A stretch of 64,000 bases of DNA from Chloroflexota bacterium. GTDB taxonomy: Bacteria; Chloroflexota; Anaerolineae; UBA1429. Every line of letters starts with the position of its first letter. Within the stretch, counting starts at the first letter, position 1. Shown one piece after another: positions 29,543 through 39,996 of the stretch. The stretch lies in NCBI GenBank assembly GCA_012719135.1, contig JAAYAW010000060.1:1-64000 (forward strand), in the 5' to 3' direction. Made by a program: the position numbers and the translations under genes. Below the pieces are notes generated by a model. The model saw only the letters and a program-made list of their open reading frames with translations, was not told the DNA's origin and made no database searches.

Positions 29543-30652
29543 CTAGAAAGCCCCCGAGTCGCCGGAGTATATCCGGCTTACCAACGATCCACAGCTCGTG
29601 CGCACCACCAGATCCCCAGTCACCGGTCGCAGGCGAGGAATCCGCCCCCCCTGCATCTCCATCACGGCCTCCTGCGCCTGAGTGGCGAGGCCGTCCAGAT
29701 CGAATCGAAAAGTCGTTAGGGGCTCCGCAAGATAGGCTGCAAAGGGCTCGTCACCGAATCCAGTCACCGCCACGTCTGAGGGGCAGGCCAGGCCCATTGA
29801 ACCCAGGTGGTGAATCGTTTGAGCTGCAAGCGTATCGGAGGAGCATACCACGGCAGTGGGCCGTAGATTCCCGGCTAGAGCCTCGGAGATCCTTTCCTCG
29901 GCCAGGTGCCCCACTCGATCGGTAGAGACGACCCACGCCAGTGGCAGCTCCAGCGCGCCGTCCAGCATGCGGGAACGGTACCCCTGATACCGCCGCCAGC
30001 CGCCGGTCAGCGTCGGATCGCTACCCACATACCCGATCCGCCGGTGTCCGGCCGATATCAGGTGCCCGGTTACGCGGGCCATGGCGTCCTGTTCATCGAT
30101 CGCGATCGTCGGCAAAGCAATCCCGGGTATCGAGCGCCCCAGAAGCAGGCTACGAGATGCATAGGGTGCCGTGAGAGCCCCATACCTTTGGGCGAGGCTG
30201 CGCTCCTCACCGGCAACAGCCCACAGGAGAGGAACTTCCTCCGGCACAGCCTGCGACCAGGCAACCTCGCCCTCCTCCTTGGGCAAGCGAATCATCTCCA
30301 CAACGCGCCCCGCACGCGCAAAAGCCTCCACGCACGCCGTCACAATCCCCGTCAGAAAGCCGTCGTGCGCTGGCGCGATGACCGCCATGTCGCAGGCCGC
30401 CGGCTCCGCCCGTTGGCCCTCATCACTCTCAACATACCAGCCCAGCCCGTGCCGGCTGTAAACGCGCGACTGCTGCGCCAGATCCCGCAGCGCTCGCCGC
30501 ACGGTGATCTGGCTGACCCTGAACAACTCACACAGCTCACGCTCGCTCGGCAGCTTCGCGCCAGGCGCCCACTTGCCCGCCCGGATCCCCTCCTCGATAC
30601 CGGCCGCCACCTGCCCATACAGCGGACCCGCTTCGCGTGTGCGAGGACTCAC
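29543..30652 (-). CDS. GntR-type HTH regulator with LacI-like periplasmic-binding sensor domain
   Basis: AAGIEEGIRAGKWAPGAKLPSERELCELFRVSQITVRRALRDLAQ; LacI-like GHRRIGYVGSDPTLTGGWRRYQGYR, VAVTGFGDEPFAAYLAEPLTTFRFD. Confidence 0.88.
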   Translation of the reverse strand: MSPRTREAGPLYGQVAAGIEEGIRAGKWAPGAKLPSERELCELFRVSQITVRRALRDLAQQSRVYSRHGLGWYVESDEGQRAEPAACDMAVIAPAHDGFLTGIVTACVEAFARAGRVVEMIRLPKEEGEVAWSQAVPEEVPLLWAVAGEERSLAQRYGALTAPYASRSLLLGRSIPGIALPTIAIDEQDAMARVTGHLISAGHRRIGYVGSDPTLTGGWRRYQGYRSRMLDGALELPLAWVVSTDRVGHLAEERISEALAGNLRPTAVVCSSDTLAAQTIHHLGSMGLACPSDVAVTGFGDEPFAAYLAEPLTTFRFDLDGLATQAQEAVMEMQGGRIPRLRPVTGDLVVRTSCGSLVSRIYSGDSGAF

Positions 30653-30690
30653 CTCACTGCCTCTTCAGCCGCATGCCGATACCTCATATC

Positions 30691-32460
30691 TCACGCCGGC
30701 CGCCCTTGACGTTCAGCGAACCAGCGGTAATCGATATCCTCAAAGATCTTGTCAACCTGGTACAACTCCTCAGCGACCTCGGCCGCTGGCACCAGTGTGC
30801 CTGCCTCGATCATGCCCGCCAGCCGGTTGAACCGCTCGACATGGCCCAGAAAGCGTTCCGTCGCATACTCCTTGGCCTGGCCGGTTGTGACCAGGAATGG
30901 CCAATCGCTCGCCTGCAACAAGAGCAGTTCCCGCGCTGCCTGATTCAGCGCAATCGCAGCGTCACCGGTTGCCTGCGGGTACCGCTCCACCAACGCCTCC
31001 ATCCTTTGCTCGGCAGCGTGGATCGGTTCCCACATCCAATGCGTTTCCGGGTTGTCCCACGTCCAGTGTGTACCGCCCGCTCCCCAGGATCCCTCCGGGA
31101 TAGCGATCGCGTGGCGAGTGCTCTCGCAATCCAGATAGCCCGCAGTGGTTGTGAGGTCCACCACAGGGCTCTGCGCCAAGCGCTCAAGCACCTGGCCGAT
31201 CCAGGACACGCCCTCGAACCACCAGTGGCCAAACAGCTCGGTATCATAGTTGGACGAGATCAGACCGTACTCGCCTGTCTGCTCGCGGTAGTCGGCGAGC
31301 AATTCCTCCACGAGAGTCGCAAAGTGCGCGGCATGCGCTCGCACGCGATCCGCTGCCCACTCAGGATGGTAAACGTCCTTGTCGCCGAGGTCAGCATCCG
31401 GCGATGTCACACGCCAGTACTGCAGTCCCGAGACCACATCCTTGCGATGGAACTCCCGGTAGTCGCTATCGCCGGGATAGCCCCACTCGGCGGACCACAC
31501 CTGCATGCCCGTACGCTCGTTACGCCCAATCACCGCGACAGGAGGCTCTGTGACCGACCCATTGGGCTCCGCCACGAGGTAGGCGCGATAGGTGCTGCTC
31601 CCTGCAGACCCTTGATCTGCCACGGCCTGCGGTTCGATGCTCTGCGCCGCCTCCTGGAAACGCTTCTCGGCCAGAGCGTATGGACCGACTGCAAGGGCCG
31701 TCCGCGGCCGGTAGTCGGGCTGGCCCTTCTCCACCGACGACGTCTCCAAAAAGAAGCAACCGATCCCCTGCGCCGCGAGAAACGCCTCAAGGCCCGGGCG
31801 GATCGTCCCGTCGGGCTCCACTTTGGCGGGACGGTAGGCACACTCTGGAAGCCAGATGGTCCTCGGCGGCCTGCCAAAGTGCCGCGTGTGGCTGGCGACT
31901 GCGGTGCTGATCTGCGCATAGAGCGACGAATCCCGTGAGAGAAGGGGCAGATAGCCGTGCGTCGCCGCACAGGTGCTGATCTCTATACACCCCGCGTCCT
32001 GCAGCCGGCGGAACGCCGCGACGACATCTCGCTCGTAACGCAGCACAAAGCTGCGGCGGGTCTCCTCATAGAGCGTGCGATAGTAGCGCGCCAGGTCGTG
32101 CAGCTCGGGCTCCTGGGCCGGGTCAAAGCGAGCCTCATCGCGGCTCGCCATCTCGATCTCTTCGTCCAGGTACGCCACAAAATGCTCACACACGTCTGGA
32201 TCGGCAAGTTGCTCCACGAGGACAGGAGAGAGACTGATCGTCAGTTGGGGGCAGAGGCCGCGCTCGTACAGGTCGTACAGCGTGTTCAGGAGAGGGATAT
32301 AGGTCTCGGCGAGAGCCTCGTGAATCCACTCTTCGCCGTGGGGCCACCGCCCCGCCAACCGGCAGTACGGGAGATGGCTGTGCAGCACAAACTGAAACGC
32401 GCCGGCCCGCCTTGTGTTCTGCGGACCATTTGGACCACGAGCGGGAGCTTCCGTGCTCAT
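30691..32460 (-). CDS. Glycoside hydrolase family 57, likely 1,4-alpha-glucan branching enzyme
   Basis: GAFQFVLHSHLPYCRLAGRWPHGEEW, STCAATHGYLPLL, TIWLPECAYRP, LISSNYDTELFGHWWFEGVSW; ATG at 32460 after GGAGGGA. Confidence 0.88.
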   Translation of the reverse strand: MSTEAPARGPNGPQNTRRAGAFQFVLHSHLPYCRLAGRWPHGEEWIHEALAETYIPLLNTLYDLYERGLCPQLTISLSPVLVEQLADPDVCEHFVAYLDEEIEMASRDEARFDPAQEPELHDLARYYRTLYEETRRSFVLRYERDVVAAFRRLQDAGCIEISTCAATHGYLPLLSRDSSLYAQISTAVASHTRHFGRPPRTIWLPECAYRPAKVEPDGTIRPGLEAFLAAQGIGCFFLETSSVEKGQPDYRPRTALAVGPYALAEKRFQEAAQSIEPQAVADQGSAGSSTYRAYLVAEPNGSVTEPPVAVIGRNERTGMQVWSAEWGYPGDSDYREFHRKDVVSGLQYWRVTSPDADLGDKDVYHPEWAADRVRAHAAHFATLVEELLADYREQTGEYGLISSNYDTELFGHWWFEGVSWIGQVLERLAQSPVVDLTTTAGYLDCESTRHAIAIPEGSWGAGGTHWTWDNPETHWMWEPIHAAEQRMEALVERYPQATGDAAIALNQAARELLLLQASDWPFLVTTGQAKEYATERFLGHVERFNRLAGMIEAGTLVPAAEVAEELYQVDKIFEDIDYRWFAERQGRPA

Positions 32461-32515
32461 AACGTCAGTCCCTCCAGACGAGTGGTTAGGCGCCTGACCA
32501 GCGCTCCTGGTGCAG

Positions 32516-32545
32516 ACCATACCACAGGCGCGAGAAGCGAGTCAA
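32516..32545 (-). promoter_or_regulatory. Predicted promoter of GH57 gene
   Basis: Minus strand TTGACT (32540-32545) - 18 nt - TATGGT (32516-32521). Confidence 0.5.
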
Positions 32546-32576
32546 GCACACCTGCCCGATGGGCAGGGCACCTGCG

Positions 32577-32605
32577 TTGACGTCGCCGGCCCCGCGCCCT
32601 AGAAT
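32577..32605 (+). promoter_or_regulatory. Predicted promoter of recD2, -10 only 6 nt from the ATG
   Basis: TTGACG (32577-32582) - 17 nt - TAGAAT (32600-32605) - CCTACC - ATG (32612). Confidence 0.7.
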
Positions 32606-32611
32606 CCTACC

Positions 32612-34924
32612 ATGAAGCAGCCCAGACGCCCCGCTCGTTCGCACACCAACTTGCCCGGCTCATCCCAGGCCGCGTTTTCGCTTGGTTCGGAAGGAGAGGC
32701 CGTCGACGGCGAGTTCTGCGTTGACCACATCACATTCTCCAATCCGGATACGGGTTACGCCGTTGTTCGGCTGGTGTACGCCGATGCCGACACGGATTCT
32801 CCCGCCACATACACCGCCACGGGCATATTCGGGACTGTACAGGAGGGATCCTGTTATCGCGTTCAGGGGATATGGCATCATGATCGCCGCTATGGCCCGC
32901 AGATCCGCGCCTCTTCCGCCATCCTGCAGACTCCCACAACCCCCCAGGCGATTCGCCGTTACCTGGCGGGGGCCAGCATCAAAGGGCTGGGGCCTCACCA
33001 TGCCGGACTCGTGGTGGATCATTTTGGCGCTCGGGTCCTGGAGGTCCTGGACCAGGGCGGCAGGGAGTTGCAGCAAGTACGTGGCATCGGCCCGGTCCGG
33101 GCGGCCAAGATACGGGAGAGCTGGGCCGAGCATAGGGCCATCAACCGCCTCATGGTCAGCCTGCAGGGCGTGGCTGGCCTCACGCCACGGCAGGCCCAGC
33201 GCATCTTCCGCGAGTTCGGCGATGCCGCGTGGCAGACGGTGTCCTCAGATCCCTACCTGCTGGCCGAGCGCGTGTCCGGCTTTGGTTTCCTGACGTGCGA
33301 CCGCATTGCCCGCACGCTCGGCCTGCCCTCTGACTCTCCACAACGTCTACAAGCGGGCATCCTGCATGCTCTCAACCAGGCTCTCGATGAGGGTCACCTG
33401 TGGACCTCGCCAGACGAGCTTGTCACCCAGGCCGCCAGCCTCCTTGAAGCCGAACCGGGCCTGGTTGCGGCCCAGCTGGAACAACTGGTAGCCGGCCAGC
33501 GGGTGATCCGTCGCACTATCGTATCCGCCGACGGCAACACCGGCATCTACCTCAGGGCTGTCGCAGAAGCCGAGGAGCGCATCGCCTCCCGCCTCAGGAC
33601 GTGGCTGGAACAGCCTGCAGCTACGCCTCTGAACCTGCAGCCGGGCGATGCGCTCGAACTCGCACGCCAGTGCAGCCAGACGGATCTGACTCAGGATCAA
33701 TATGCGGCAGTGGTCTCTTTGCTTACTGGTACACGCCTGGTCGTGCTTACCGGGGGCCCCGGAACCGGCAAGACCACTGCCATGCGCGCGCTCATCCGCT
33801 CTCTGGAGGCGCTGCAGGTAACCTACGCCCTCTGCGCCACCACCGGACGGGCGGCCAAGCAACTCTCATACGCAACGGACCGGCAGGCGGCCACCGTACA
33901 CCGGTATCTCGGCCTGGGCGCCCAGGCGCAGAGGCTTCCACCCGAGCCGGTGCGCGAGTCCGTCTTTGTCATCGACGAAGCATCGATGATCGATCTCTGG
34001 CTGATGGATCAGATTATGGCCAGGCTAGGTGCGCGTACCCATCTGTTCCTGGTCGGTGACGTCGACCAGTTGCCGCCTGTCGGCCCGGGGGCCATCCTCC
34101 ACGACCTCATTGAGGCCTCTCCCCGGACGGCCGGTGGCCGGGTCACGGTAACCCGACTGGATCTGATCTTCCGGCAGGAGGCCGGTGACGTCAGCCTCAT
34201 CGCCGCCAACTGCCGCCGCATCCGCGAGGGCCTGCGGCCCCTTCCGCCGGCGAACAGTGCCGCCGACTACTTTGAGATGCCCCGTGAGACTCCGGCGGAG
34301 GCGCTAGAGCTTGCGGTCGAACTCGCCGCTCAACGGCTTCCGGAGTATCTCGGCATCCCTTCCTCTGAAGTACAGATCCTAACGCCAGTGCACAGCGGGG
34401 AGGCCGGCGTGCAAGCCCTCAATGCCGCCCTGCAGGCGCGGCTGAACCCGCCCTCGCCTGTAAAGAGCGAGTGCGCCCTCGGGCGCCAGGATCAAGGCAC
34501 TCCGTCAGTCATGAGAGTCGGTGACCGGGTTCGCCAAACGCGCAACGACTACCAGAAAAAGGTCTTTAACGGGGACTTGGGAACCGTAGTAAGCATCGAT
34601 CAGGACGAGCACCGCGTACGCGTGGCCTTCGACGACGACACTGTGGACTATGCCTTTGCAGAACTCGACGATCTCGTGCACTCCTGGGCGATGACCGTCC
34701 ATGCAGGCCAGGGATCGCAGTGGCCCGCAGTCATCGTCATCATGCTGTCCGCCCACTATGTGATGCTGGAACGGAACATTCTGTACACGGCGCTGTCTCG
34801 AGCTCAAAGGCTCGCGGTGCTCATCAGCCAGGAGCGAGCCCTCAGGATCGCCATCCAGCGCACCACACTGGTTAGCCGCCGCACCGACCTGGTGGGCAGG
34901 TTAGTCGGCTCCGAGACAGGCTGA
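32612..34924 (+). CDS. recD2: RecD2-type DNA helicase
   Basis: 770 aa; HhH region, GGPGTGKTTAMRALI Walker A, VIDEASMIDLWLM, DVDQLPPVGPGAIL, MTVHAGQGSQWPAVIV. Confidence 0.92.
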   Translation: MKQPRRPARSHTNLPGSSQAAFSLGSEGEAVDGEFCVDHITFSNPDTGYAVVRLVYADADTDSPATYTATGIFGTVQEGSCYRVQGIWHHDRRYGPQIRASSAILQTPTTPQAIRRYLAGASIKGLGPHHAGLVVDHFGARVLEVLDQGGRELQQVRGIGPVRAAKIRESWAEHRAINRLMVSLQGVAGLTPRQAQRIFREFGDAAWQTVSSDPYLLAERVSGFGFLTCDRIARTLGLPSDSPQRLQAGILHALNQALDEGHLWTSPDELVTQAASLLEAEPGLVAAQLEQLVAGQRVIRRTIVSADGNTGIYLRAVAEAEERIASRLRTWLEQPAATPLNLQPGDALELARQCSQTDLTQDQYAAVVSLLTGTRLVVLTGGPGTGKTTAMRALIRSLEALQVTYALCATTGRAAKQLSYATDRQAATVHRYLGLGAQAQRLPPEPVRESVFVIDEASMIDLWLMDQIMARLGARTHLFLVGDVDQLPPVGPGAILHDLIEASPRTAGGRVTVTRLDLIFRQEAGDVSLIAANCRRIREGLRPLPPANSAADYFEMPRETPAEALELAVELAAQRLPEYLGIPSSEVQILTPVHSGEAGVQALNAALQARLNPPSPVKSECALGRQDQGTPSVMRVGDRVRQTRNDYQKKVFNGDLGTVVSIDQDEHRVRVAFDDDTVDYAFAELDDLVHSWAMTVHAGQGSQWPAVIVIMLSAHYVMLERNILYTALSRAQRLAVLISQERALRIAIQRTTLVSRRTDLVGRLVGSETG

Positions 34925-34959
34925 TCTCGCCACGTTGCGTGGGCAGCGTGATTCGGGAT

Positions 34960-34988
34960 TTGCCGCCGCCTGGCGGTGAACCTATAAT
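34960..34988 (+). promoter_or_regulatory. Predicted ppdK promoter
   Basis: TTGCCG (34960-34965) - 17 nt - TATAAT (34983-34988). Confidence 0.65.
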
Positions 34989-35067
34989 AGGGCGTCCGTG
35001 CCTGTATCAGGTGGGGATTCTGTGCACGTATATCACTGGATAACCAGTCATTGGGAGGAGTCGTTCC

Positions 35068-37761
35068 ATGTCGAAAAAGTGGGTGTATCTGTCCTCAGAG
35101 GGCAACAAGGACATGCGAGACCTGTTGGGCGGCAAAGGCGCTGGCCTGGCCGAGATGACGAACGCCGGCCTTCCCGTGCCCCCCAGCTTTACCTGCACCA
35201 CTGAGGCCTGCCTGGCTTACTACGCCGCCGGCAAAGCATTCCCCGAAGGGATGTGGGATCAGGTCAAGGAAGCCATGGCTGTCATCGAAAAGCAGGCCGG
35301 GAAAAAGTTCGGCGATCCGGTGAACCCTCTGTTGGTCTCTGTTCGCTCAGGCGCTCGTGTGTCCATGCCTGGGATGATGGACACCGTCCTCAACGTCGGA
35401 CTGAACCCCGAGACCCTGGAGGGGCTCGCGGCGAAGGCTAACGACTATCGCTTCGCCTATGACTCGTACCGTCGGCTGATCTCGATGTACGGGCGCATCG
35501 TCAAGCGCATTGATGGCCGCAAGTTCGAGGAAGTCCTCGATCGCTACAAGGCCCAGACTTCCGGCGGGCGCGATACCGACCTCACCGTGGACATGCTCAA
35601 GCTCGTCGTGGCCGATTTCAAGGCCGTCTACAGGTCCGAGCTCGGTGAGGACTTTCCCGACAACGTCTGGGACCAGCTCAGCCAGGCGGTTGAGGCCGTG
35701 TTCAACTCCTGGTACGGGCCGAATGCAACGACTTATCGCCAGCTGAACAACATCCCCGACACCTGGGGAACCGCCGTGAACGTATGCACCATGGTCTTTG
35801 GCAACATGGGCGACGACTCCGGCAGTGGCGTAGCCTTTAGCCGCAACCCCAATACCGGCGATAACCGGATGTTCGGCGAATACCTTCCCAACGCACAGGG
35901 TGAGGACGTCGTCGCTGGCATCCGCACCCCGATGCCCATCGCTGAGCTGGAGCGCACCAATCCGGCCATCTACGAGCAGTTCGTCAGGTTGGGCAAGCAG
36001 CTTGAGCGCCACTACCGTGAAATGCAGGATCTCGAGCTGACTGTGGAGCAGGGCAGGCTCTGGATGCTCCAGACCCGTACCGGCAAGCGCACGGCTCTGG
36101 CCTCGGTCAAGATCGCGGTAGACCTGGCCAATGAAGGGCTGATCACGCGAAACGAGGCGCTGGACCGAGTCACCACCGAGCAAGTGGACGCTCTCCTGCA
36201 CCCGATGTTCGATCCCCAGGCCAAGGCGCAGGCCAAAGCGCGTGGCGATCAGGTGGCACAGGGGCTCAATGCCTCGCCGGGCGCGGCCACAGGAATCGCC
36301 GTGTTCGACTCAGATCGCGCCATGGAACACGCTCGCAATGGCGAGGCCGTGATCCTGGTACGGCCCGAGACGTCACCTGACGATGTGGGCGGCATGCTCA
36401 TGTCCAAGGGCGTTCTGACTCAGCACGGTGGCGCGACCTCCCACGCGGCCGTGGTTGCCCGCGGCAACAATATGCCCTGCGTGGTAGGCTGTGAGGAAAT
36501 CACGATCGATCCGGAGAACCGCCGCTTCACCAAGGGGAGCATTATCGTCCGCGAAGGGGATGTGATCTCCATCGACGGCGCCACCGGCGAAGTGTTCGTG
36601 GGCCAGGTACCGACGCTTGAGGCTGATATCCACCAGAACGTGGAGCTGGCTCAGCTGCTTTCGTGGGCTGACGACGTCCGGCGCCTGGGAATCTACACCA
36701 ATGCCGATTACCCCAAAGACGCCAAGCGCGCACGCGAGTTTGGAGCGCAGGGCATCGGCCTCTGTCGCACCGAGCACATGTTCTTTGAGGAGCATCGCCG
36801 CCCGGCCGTTGTGGGCATGATCATGGCCACCTCGGACGAGGAACGAAGCAAGTACCTCGAGCAGTTGTTGCCGTTCCAGCAAGAGGACTTCGAGGGCATC
36901 TTTGAGGCCATGGACGGCCTGCCCGTCATCATCCGCCTCATCGATCCCCCGATGCACGAGTTCCTTCCCAGCCGCGAATCGCTGTTGGAGGAGGTCGTTC
37001 GCCTTCGCACCACCGGTGAGGATCCAACGGCCCTCGCCGAGAGGGAGCACATGCTCAGCGTGGTTGAGAGCCACTGGGAGGTCAATCCCATGATGGGCCT
37101 GCGCGGTTGCCGCGTCGGGCTCATGCTGCCCGGGCTCACCGAGATGCAGGTGCGCGCGATCTTCCAAGCCGCCTGTGCGCAGACGCGCAAGGGCGTCAAG
37201 GTCAAGGTAGAGGTGATGATCCCGCTCGTCTCGCACATCAACGAGCTGCGCGCCGAGATCACCAAGCTCCGCGCTGTGGCTGAGCAGGTCATGGAAGAGC
37301 AGGGCGTCCGTGTCGACCACAAATTCGGCACAATGATCGAAACGCCGCGCGCCGCCCTGACGGCCGGCAACCTGGCCGAAGAGGCCGAGTTCTTCTCCTT
37401 TGGCACCAACGACCTCACACAGATGACCTTTGGCTTTTCTCGGGACGACTCTGAGGGCAAGTTCCTCCTGGACTATGTCAAGCGGGGGCTGCTCCCCAGC
37501 AACCCATTCCAGAGCCTGGATCAGGACGGCGTAGGTCAGCTGGTTCGCAAGGCTGTGAAAGACGGTCGGGCCACCCGCCCGGAGATCGAGCTGGGTATCT
37601 GCGGCGAACATGGCGGAGATCCCGCATCGATCGACTTTTTCCATCGCGTAGGCCTGGCGTACGTCAGCTGCTCGCCCTTCCGCGTGCCTGTGGCGCGCTT
37701 GGCCGCTGCGCAGGCGGCCCTTCGCAACGATCATAACGTCGGCGCAGAGAAGGACGTCTAG
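35068..37761 (+). CDS. ppdK: Pyruvate, phosphate dikinase
   Basis: 897 aa; LLGGKGAGLAEMTNAGLPVPPSFTCTTEAC, GVLTQHGGATSHAAVVARGNNMPCVVG, GTNDLTQMTFGFSRDD. Confidence 0.98.
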   Translation: MSKKWVYLSSEGNKDMRDLLGGKGAGLAEMTNAGLPVPPSFTCTTEACLAYYAAGKAFPEGMWDQVKEAMAVIEKQAGKKFGDPVNPLLVSVRSGARVSMPGMMDTVLNVGLNPETLEGLAAKANDYRFAYDSYRRLISMYGRIVKRIDGRKFEEVLDRYKAQTSGGRDTDLTVDMLKLVVADFKAVYRSELGEDFPDNVWDQLSQAVEAVFNSWYGPNATTYRQLNNIPDTWGTAVNVCTMVFGNMGDDSGSGVAFSRNPNTGDNRMFGEYLPNAQGEDVVAGIRTPMPIAELERTNPAIYEQFVRLGKQLERHYREMQDLELTVEQGRLWMLQTRTGKRTALASVKIAVDLANEGLITRNEALDRVTTEQVDALLHPMFDPQAKAQAKARGDQVAQGLNASPGAATGIAVFDSDRAMEHARNGEAVILVRPETSPDDVGGMLMSKGVLTQHGGATSHAAVVARGNNMPCVVGCEEITIDPENRRFTKGSIIVREGDVISIDGATGEVFVGQVPTLEADIHQNVELAQLLSWADDVRRLGIYTNADYPKDAKRAREFGAQGIGLCRTEHMFFEEHRRPAVVGMIMATSDEERSKYLEQLLPFQQEDFEGIFEAMDGLPVIIRLIDPPMHEFLPSRESLLEEVVRLRTTGEDPTALAEREHMLSVVESHWEVNPMMGLRGCRVGLMLPGLTEMQVRAIFQAACAQTRKGVKVKVEVMIPLVSHINELRAEITKLRAVAEQVMEEQGVRVDHKFGTMIETPRAALTAGNLAEEAEFFSFGTNDLTQMTFGFSRDDSEGKFLLDYVKRGLLPSNPFQSLDQDGVGQLVRKAVKDGRATRPEIELGICGEHGGDPASIDFFHRVGLAYVSCSPFRVPVARLAAAQAALRNDHNVGAEKDV

Positions 37762-37783
37762 TAACCGTTAGTATGCGCTACAC

Positions 37784-37814
37784 AATGAGGTCGGGCGATG
37801 AGCCCGGCCTCATT
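37784..37814 (+). terminator. Predicted intrinsic terminator after ppdK
   Basis: AATGAGGTCGGGC-gatga-GCCCGGCCTCATT hairpin followed by gcctttct. Confidence 0.65.
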
Positions 37815-37857
37815 GCCTTTCTGAGCAGGCCCGCACCCGATCGAGCGTAGGCCGAGC

Positions 37858-37885
37858 TTGAGCCCCACACAGCAGCGTGTATAAT
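37858..37885 (+). promoter_or_regulatory. Predicted dnaG promoter
   Basis: TTGAGC (37858-37863) - 16 nt - TATAAT (37880-37885). Confidence 0.6.
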
Positions 37886-38059
37886 GGCCCCGCAGTCAAC
37901 ACCATCTGTGCGACCGTTCGCCGCTCGCCGTGCCGCAGCGGCCCGGATGCCTATGGCCCCGTCGTGATCGGCCCCGGTCGGCTACCGCCAGCGCACCCTT
38001 CACAGGCAACGGTCGTTCATCGGCCCGAGCGTCTCTTGTGTCTCCCGTCAGGAGCTCAG

Positions 38060-39982
38060 ATGTCCGTCATAGATGAGATCAAGCAAAGGCTCGATGCCGT
38101 TGAGGTCATCGGCTCATACGTGTCCCTCAAGAAAGCGGGAGCTACGTACAAGGGGCTCTGCCCGTTTCATACGGAAAAGACGCCATCATTTGTCGTCTTT
38201 CCCTCATCGCAGACGTGGCACTGCTTCGGCGCCTGTGGCACCGGTGGGGACATCTTTAGCTTTGTCATGCGCCACGACAACCTAGATTTCGGCGAAGCGC
38301 TCCGACTGCTGGCCCAGAGAGCCGGCGTGGAACTGGAGCCGCTCACGCCGGGAGCCCGCGAACACGCCGATCTCCTGGAGCGCCTCCGGCAGATCAACGC
38401 ACTAGCGGCCTCCTTCTACCAGCAGGTCCTGGCCGATTCGCCCGATGCCGATGCCGCACGTGCCTATTTGGAGAGGCGCTCGGTGACTCCAGCCTCGCAG
38501 CGGGCCTTTCAGCTGGGCTATGCGCCCAACGACTGGCACCGGTTGGAGCAGTTCTTGCGCACTCAGGGAGTGGCGCAGGACGAGGCGCTTCAAGCAGGTC
38601 TCCTGGCCTCCAACGAGTCGGGCAACGTCTACGATCGTTTTCGCGCCCGAATCATGTTTCCCATACGCGATATGCAGGGGCACGTTGTCGGCTTTGGCGG
38701 CCGCGTGCTGGACGACTCGCAACCCAAGTACCTGAACTCGCCACAGACGCCTCTCTTTGACAAGGGCAGCGTCCTGTACGGCATTGATCTGGCGCACTCC
38801 GCCATCCGAGAGTCGGGCATCGCGATCATCGTCGAAGGCTACATGGATGTCATCGTACCTCACCAGTGCGGGGCCACCAACGTCATTGCCTGCATGGGCA
38901 CCGCACTCTCCGAAGCACACATTGACGTCCTCAAACGCATCTGCACCACGCTCATCCTCGCCCTCGACCCCGATGATGCAGGCCTGAGAGCTGCCGAAAG
39001 GGGCGCACTCGCCGCCTCCGAGTCCCTGCCGCGGCAGGTCGTGCCGGTTCCCGATGCCCGCGGGCTGATCCGCTACGAGGAACGGCTGGGTGCCGAGGTC
39101 CGGGTCCTCATGTTGCCGCGGGGTATGGATCCCGACGAGTTGATCCTCAGCGACCGGGCTCTGTGGGACCGTCTGGTTGCTGATGCCTTGCCGGTGCCCG
39201 AGTTTTACCTGCAACGGGCGCGGCAGGAGATCGATATCTCCACGGCCAGAGGCAAACAGGACGCCGTCGAACGGATGCTTCCAGTGATCGCGGCCGTGGA
39301 TAACCCGGTTCAACGGTCCCACTATCTTCAGCGAGTCTCTCAGTGGGTGCGAATTGACGAACGCCAGCTGATGCCTCAGCTTGATGCTCTTCGCGGCACC
39401 GGCGGATCGCCGCGCCGAAAAAGACCCGAACGCCGCATATCCTCCTCCCCTGCCGATGCGGCACCAGCCGCCCCGAGGGCGGAGATCTCGAGCTTTCTCA
39501 GCTTGGAGGAACACTGCATCTCGCTGCTCATCAGTGATCCAGGAGGAGCTTCAGGCCCCATCAGGGAGACGCGCCTCTCAGATAGCACCTTTGCCGATCC
39601 ACGACACCGGGAGATATTCCGGCAGCTGCAGCCCTACATGGACGATGAGACGCGTCCGTATGACACGCGGGCACTCATCGCTTCACTTGACACCGAGTCG
39701 GCGGCTCACGTAGAATCGCTCAGCCGGAGACTACAGTCGGAGCCTAACCTGTCCGAAGAGGCTTTCAGAGAGGATCTCATCAAGTGCTGTACCCGGCTTC
39801 GCAGGCAGGAGCTCTCCCGCCGTATTGAGGAGCTGCGTTTCGTGCAGTTGGAGGCTCAAGAGCAAGGAGAGACCGACCGCGTTCGCGACCTAGCCGCGCA
39901 GATTGCGGCTCTGACCGGCGAGCACCTCCGCATCGAGCGACGTTTTGTCGCGGCGACCTACGGCGGCAAGCGCCAATCCTGA
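38060..39982 (+). CDS. dnaG: DNA primase
   Basis: [47 protein letters not shown]2 zinc finger, TOPRIM EGYMDVI; start at 38060 because the longer ORF begins inside the promoter. Confidence 0.96.
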   Translation: MSVIDEIKQRLDAVEVIGSYVSLKKAGATYKGLCPFHTEKTPSFVVFPSSQTWHCFGACGTGGDIFSFVMRHDNLDFGEALRLLAQRAGVELEPLTPGAREHADLLERLRQINALAASFYQQVLADSPDADAARAYLERRSVTPASQRAFQLGYAPNDWHRLEQFLRTQGVAQDEALQAGLLASNESGNVYDRFRARIMFPIRDMQGHVVGFGGRVLDDSQPKYLNSPQTPLFDKGSVLYGIDLAHSAIRESGIAIIVEGYMDVIVPHQCGATNVIACMGTALSEAHIDVLKRICTTLILALDPDDAGLRAAERGALAASESLPRQVVPVPDARGLIRYEERLGAEVRVLMLPRGMDPDELILSDRALWDRLVADALPVPEFYLQRARQEIDISTARGKQDAVERMLPVIAAVDNPVQRSHYLQRVSQWVRIDERQLMPQLDALRGTGGSPRRKRPERRISSSPADAAPAAPRAEISSFLSLEEHCISLLISDPGGASGPIRETRLSDSTFADPRHREIFRQLQPYMDDETRPYDTRALIASLDTESAAHVESLSRRLQSEPNLSEEAFREDLIKCCTRLRRQELSRRIEELRFVQLEAQEQGETDRVRDLAAQIAALTGEHLRIERRFVAATYGGKRQS

Positions 39983-39996
39983 CCCATAGAGCACAC

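Noticed and set aside
36373-37734. 453-aa ORF antisense to ppdK
   Set aside because: His/Leu/Asp-rich antisense shadow of a conserved gene.
37877-38059. N-terminal extension of the dnaG ORF
   Set aside because: Begins inside the predicted -10; conserved primase starts at 38060.
38402-39514. 370-aa ORF antisense to dnaG
   Set aside because: Shadow ORF; opposite strand is clear primase.
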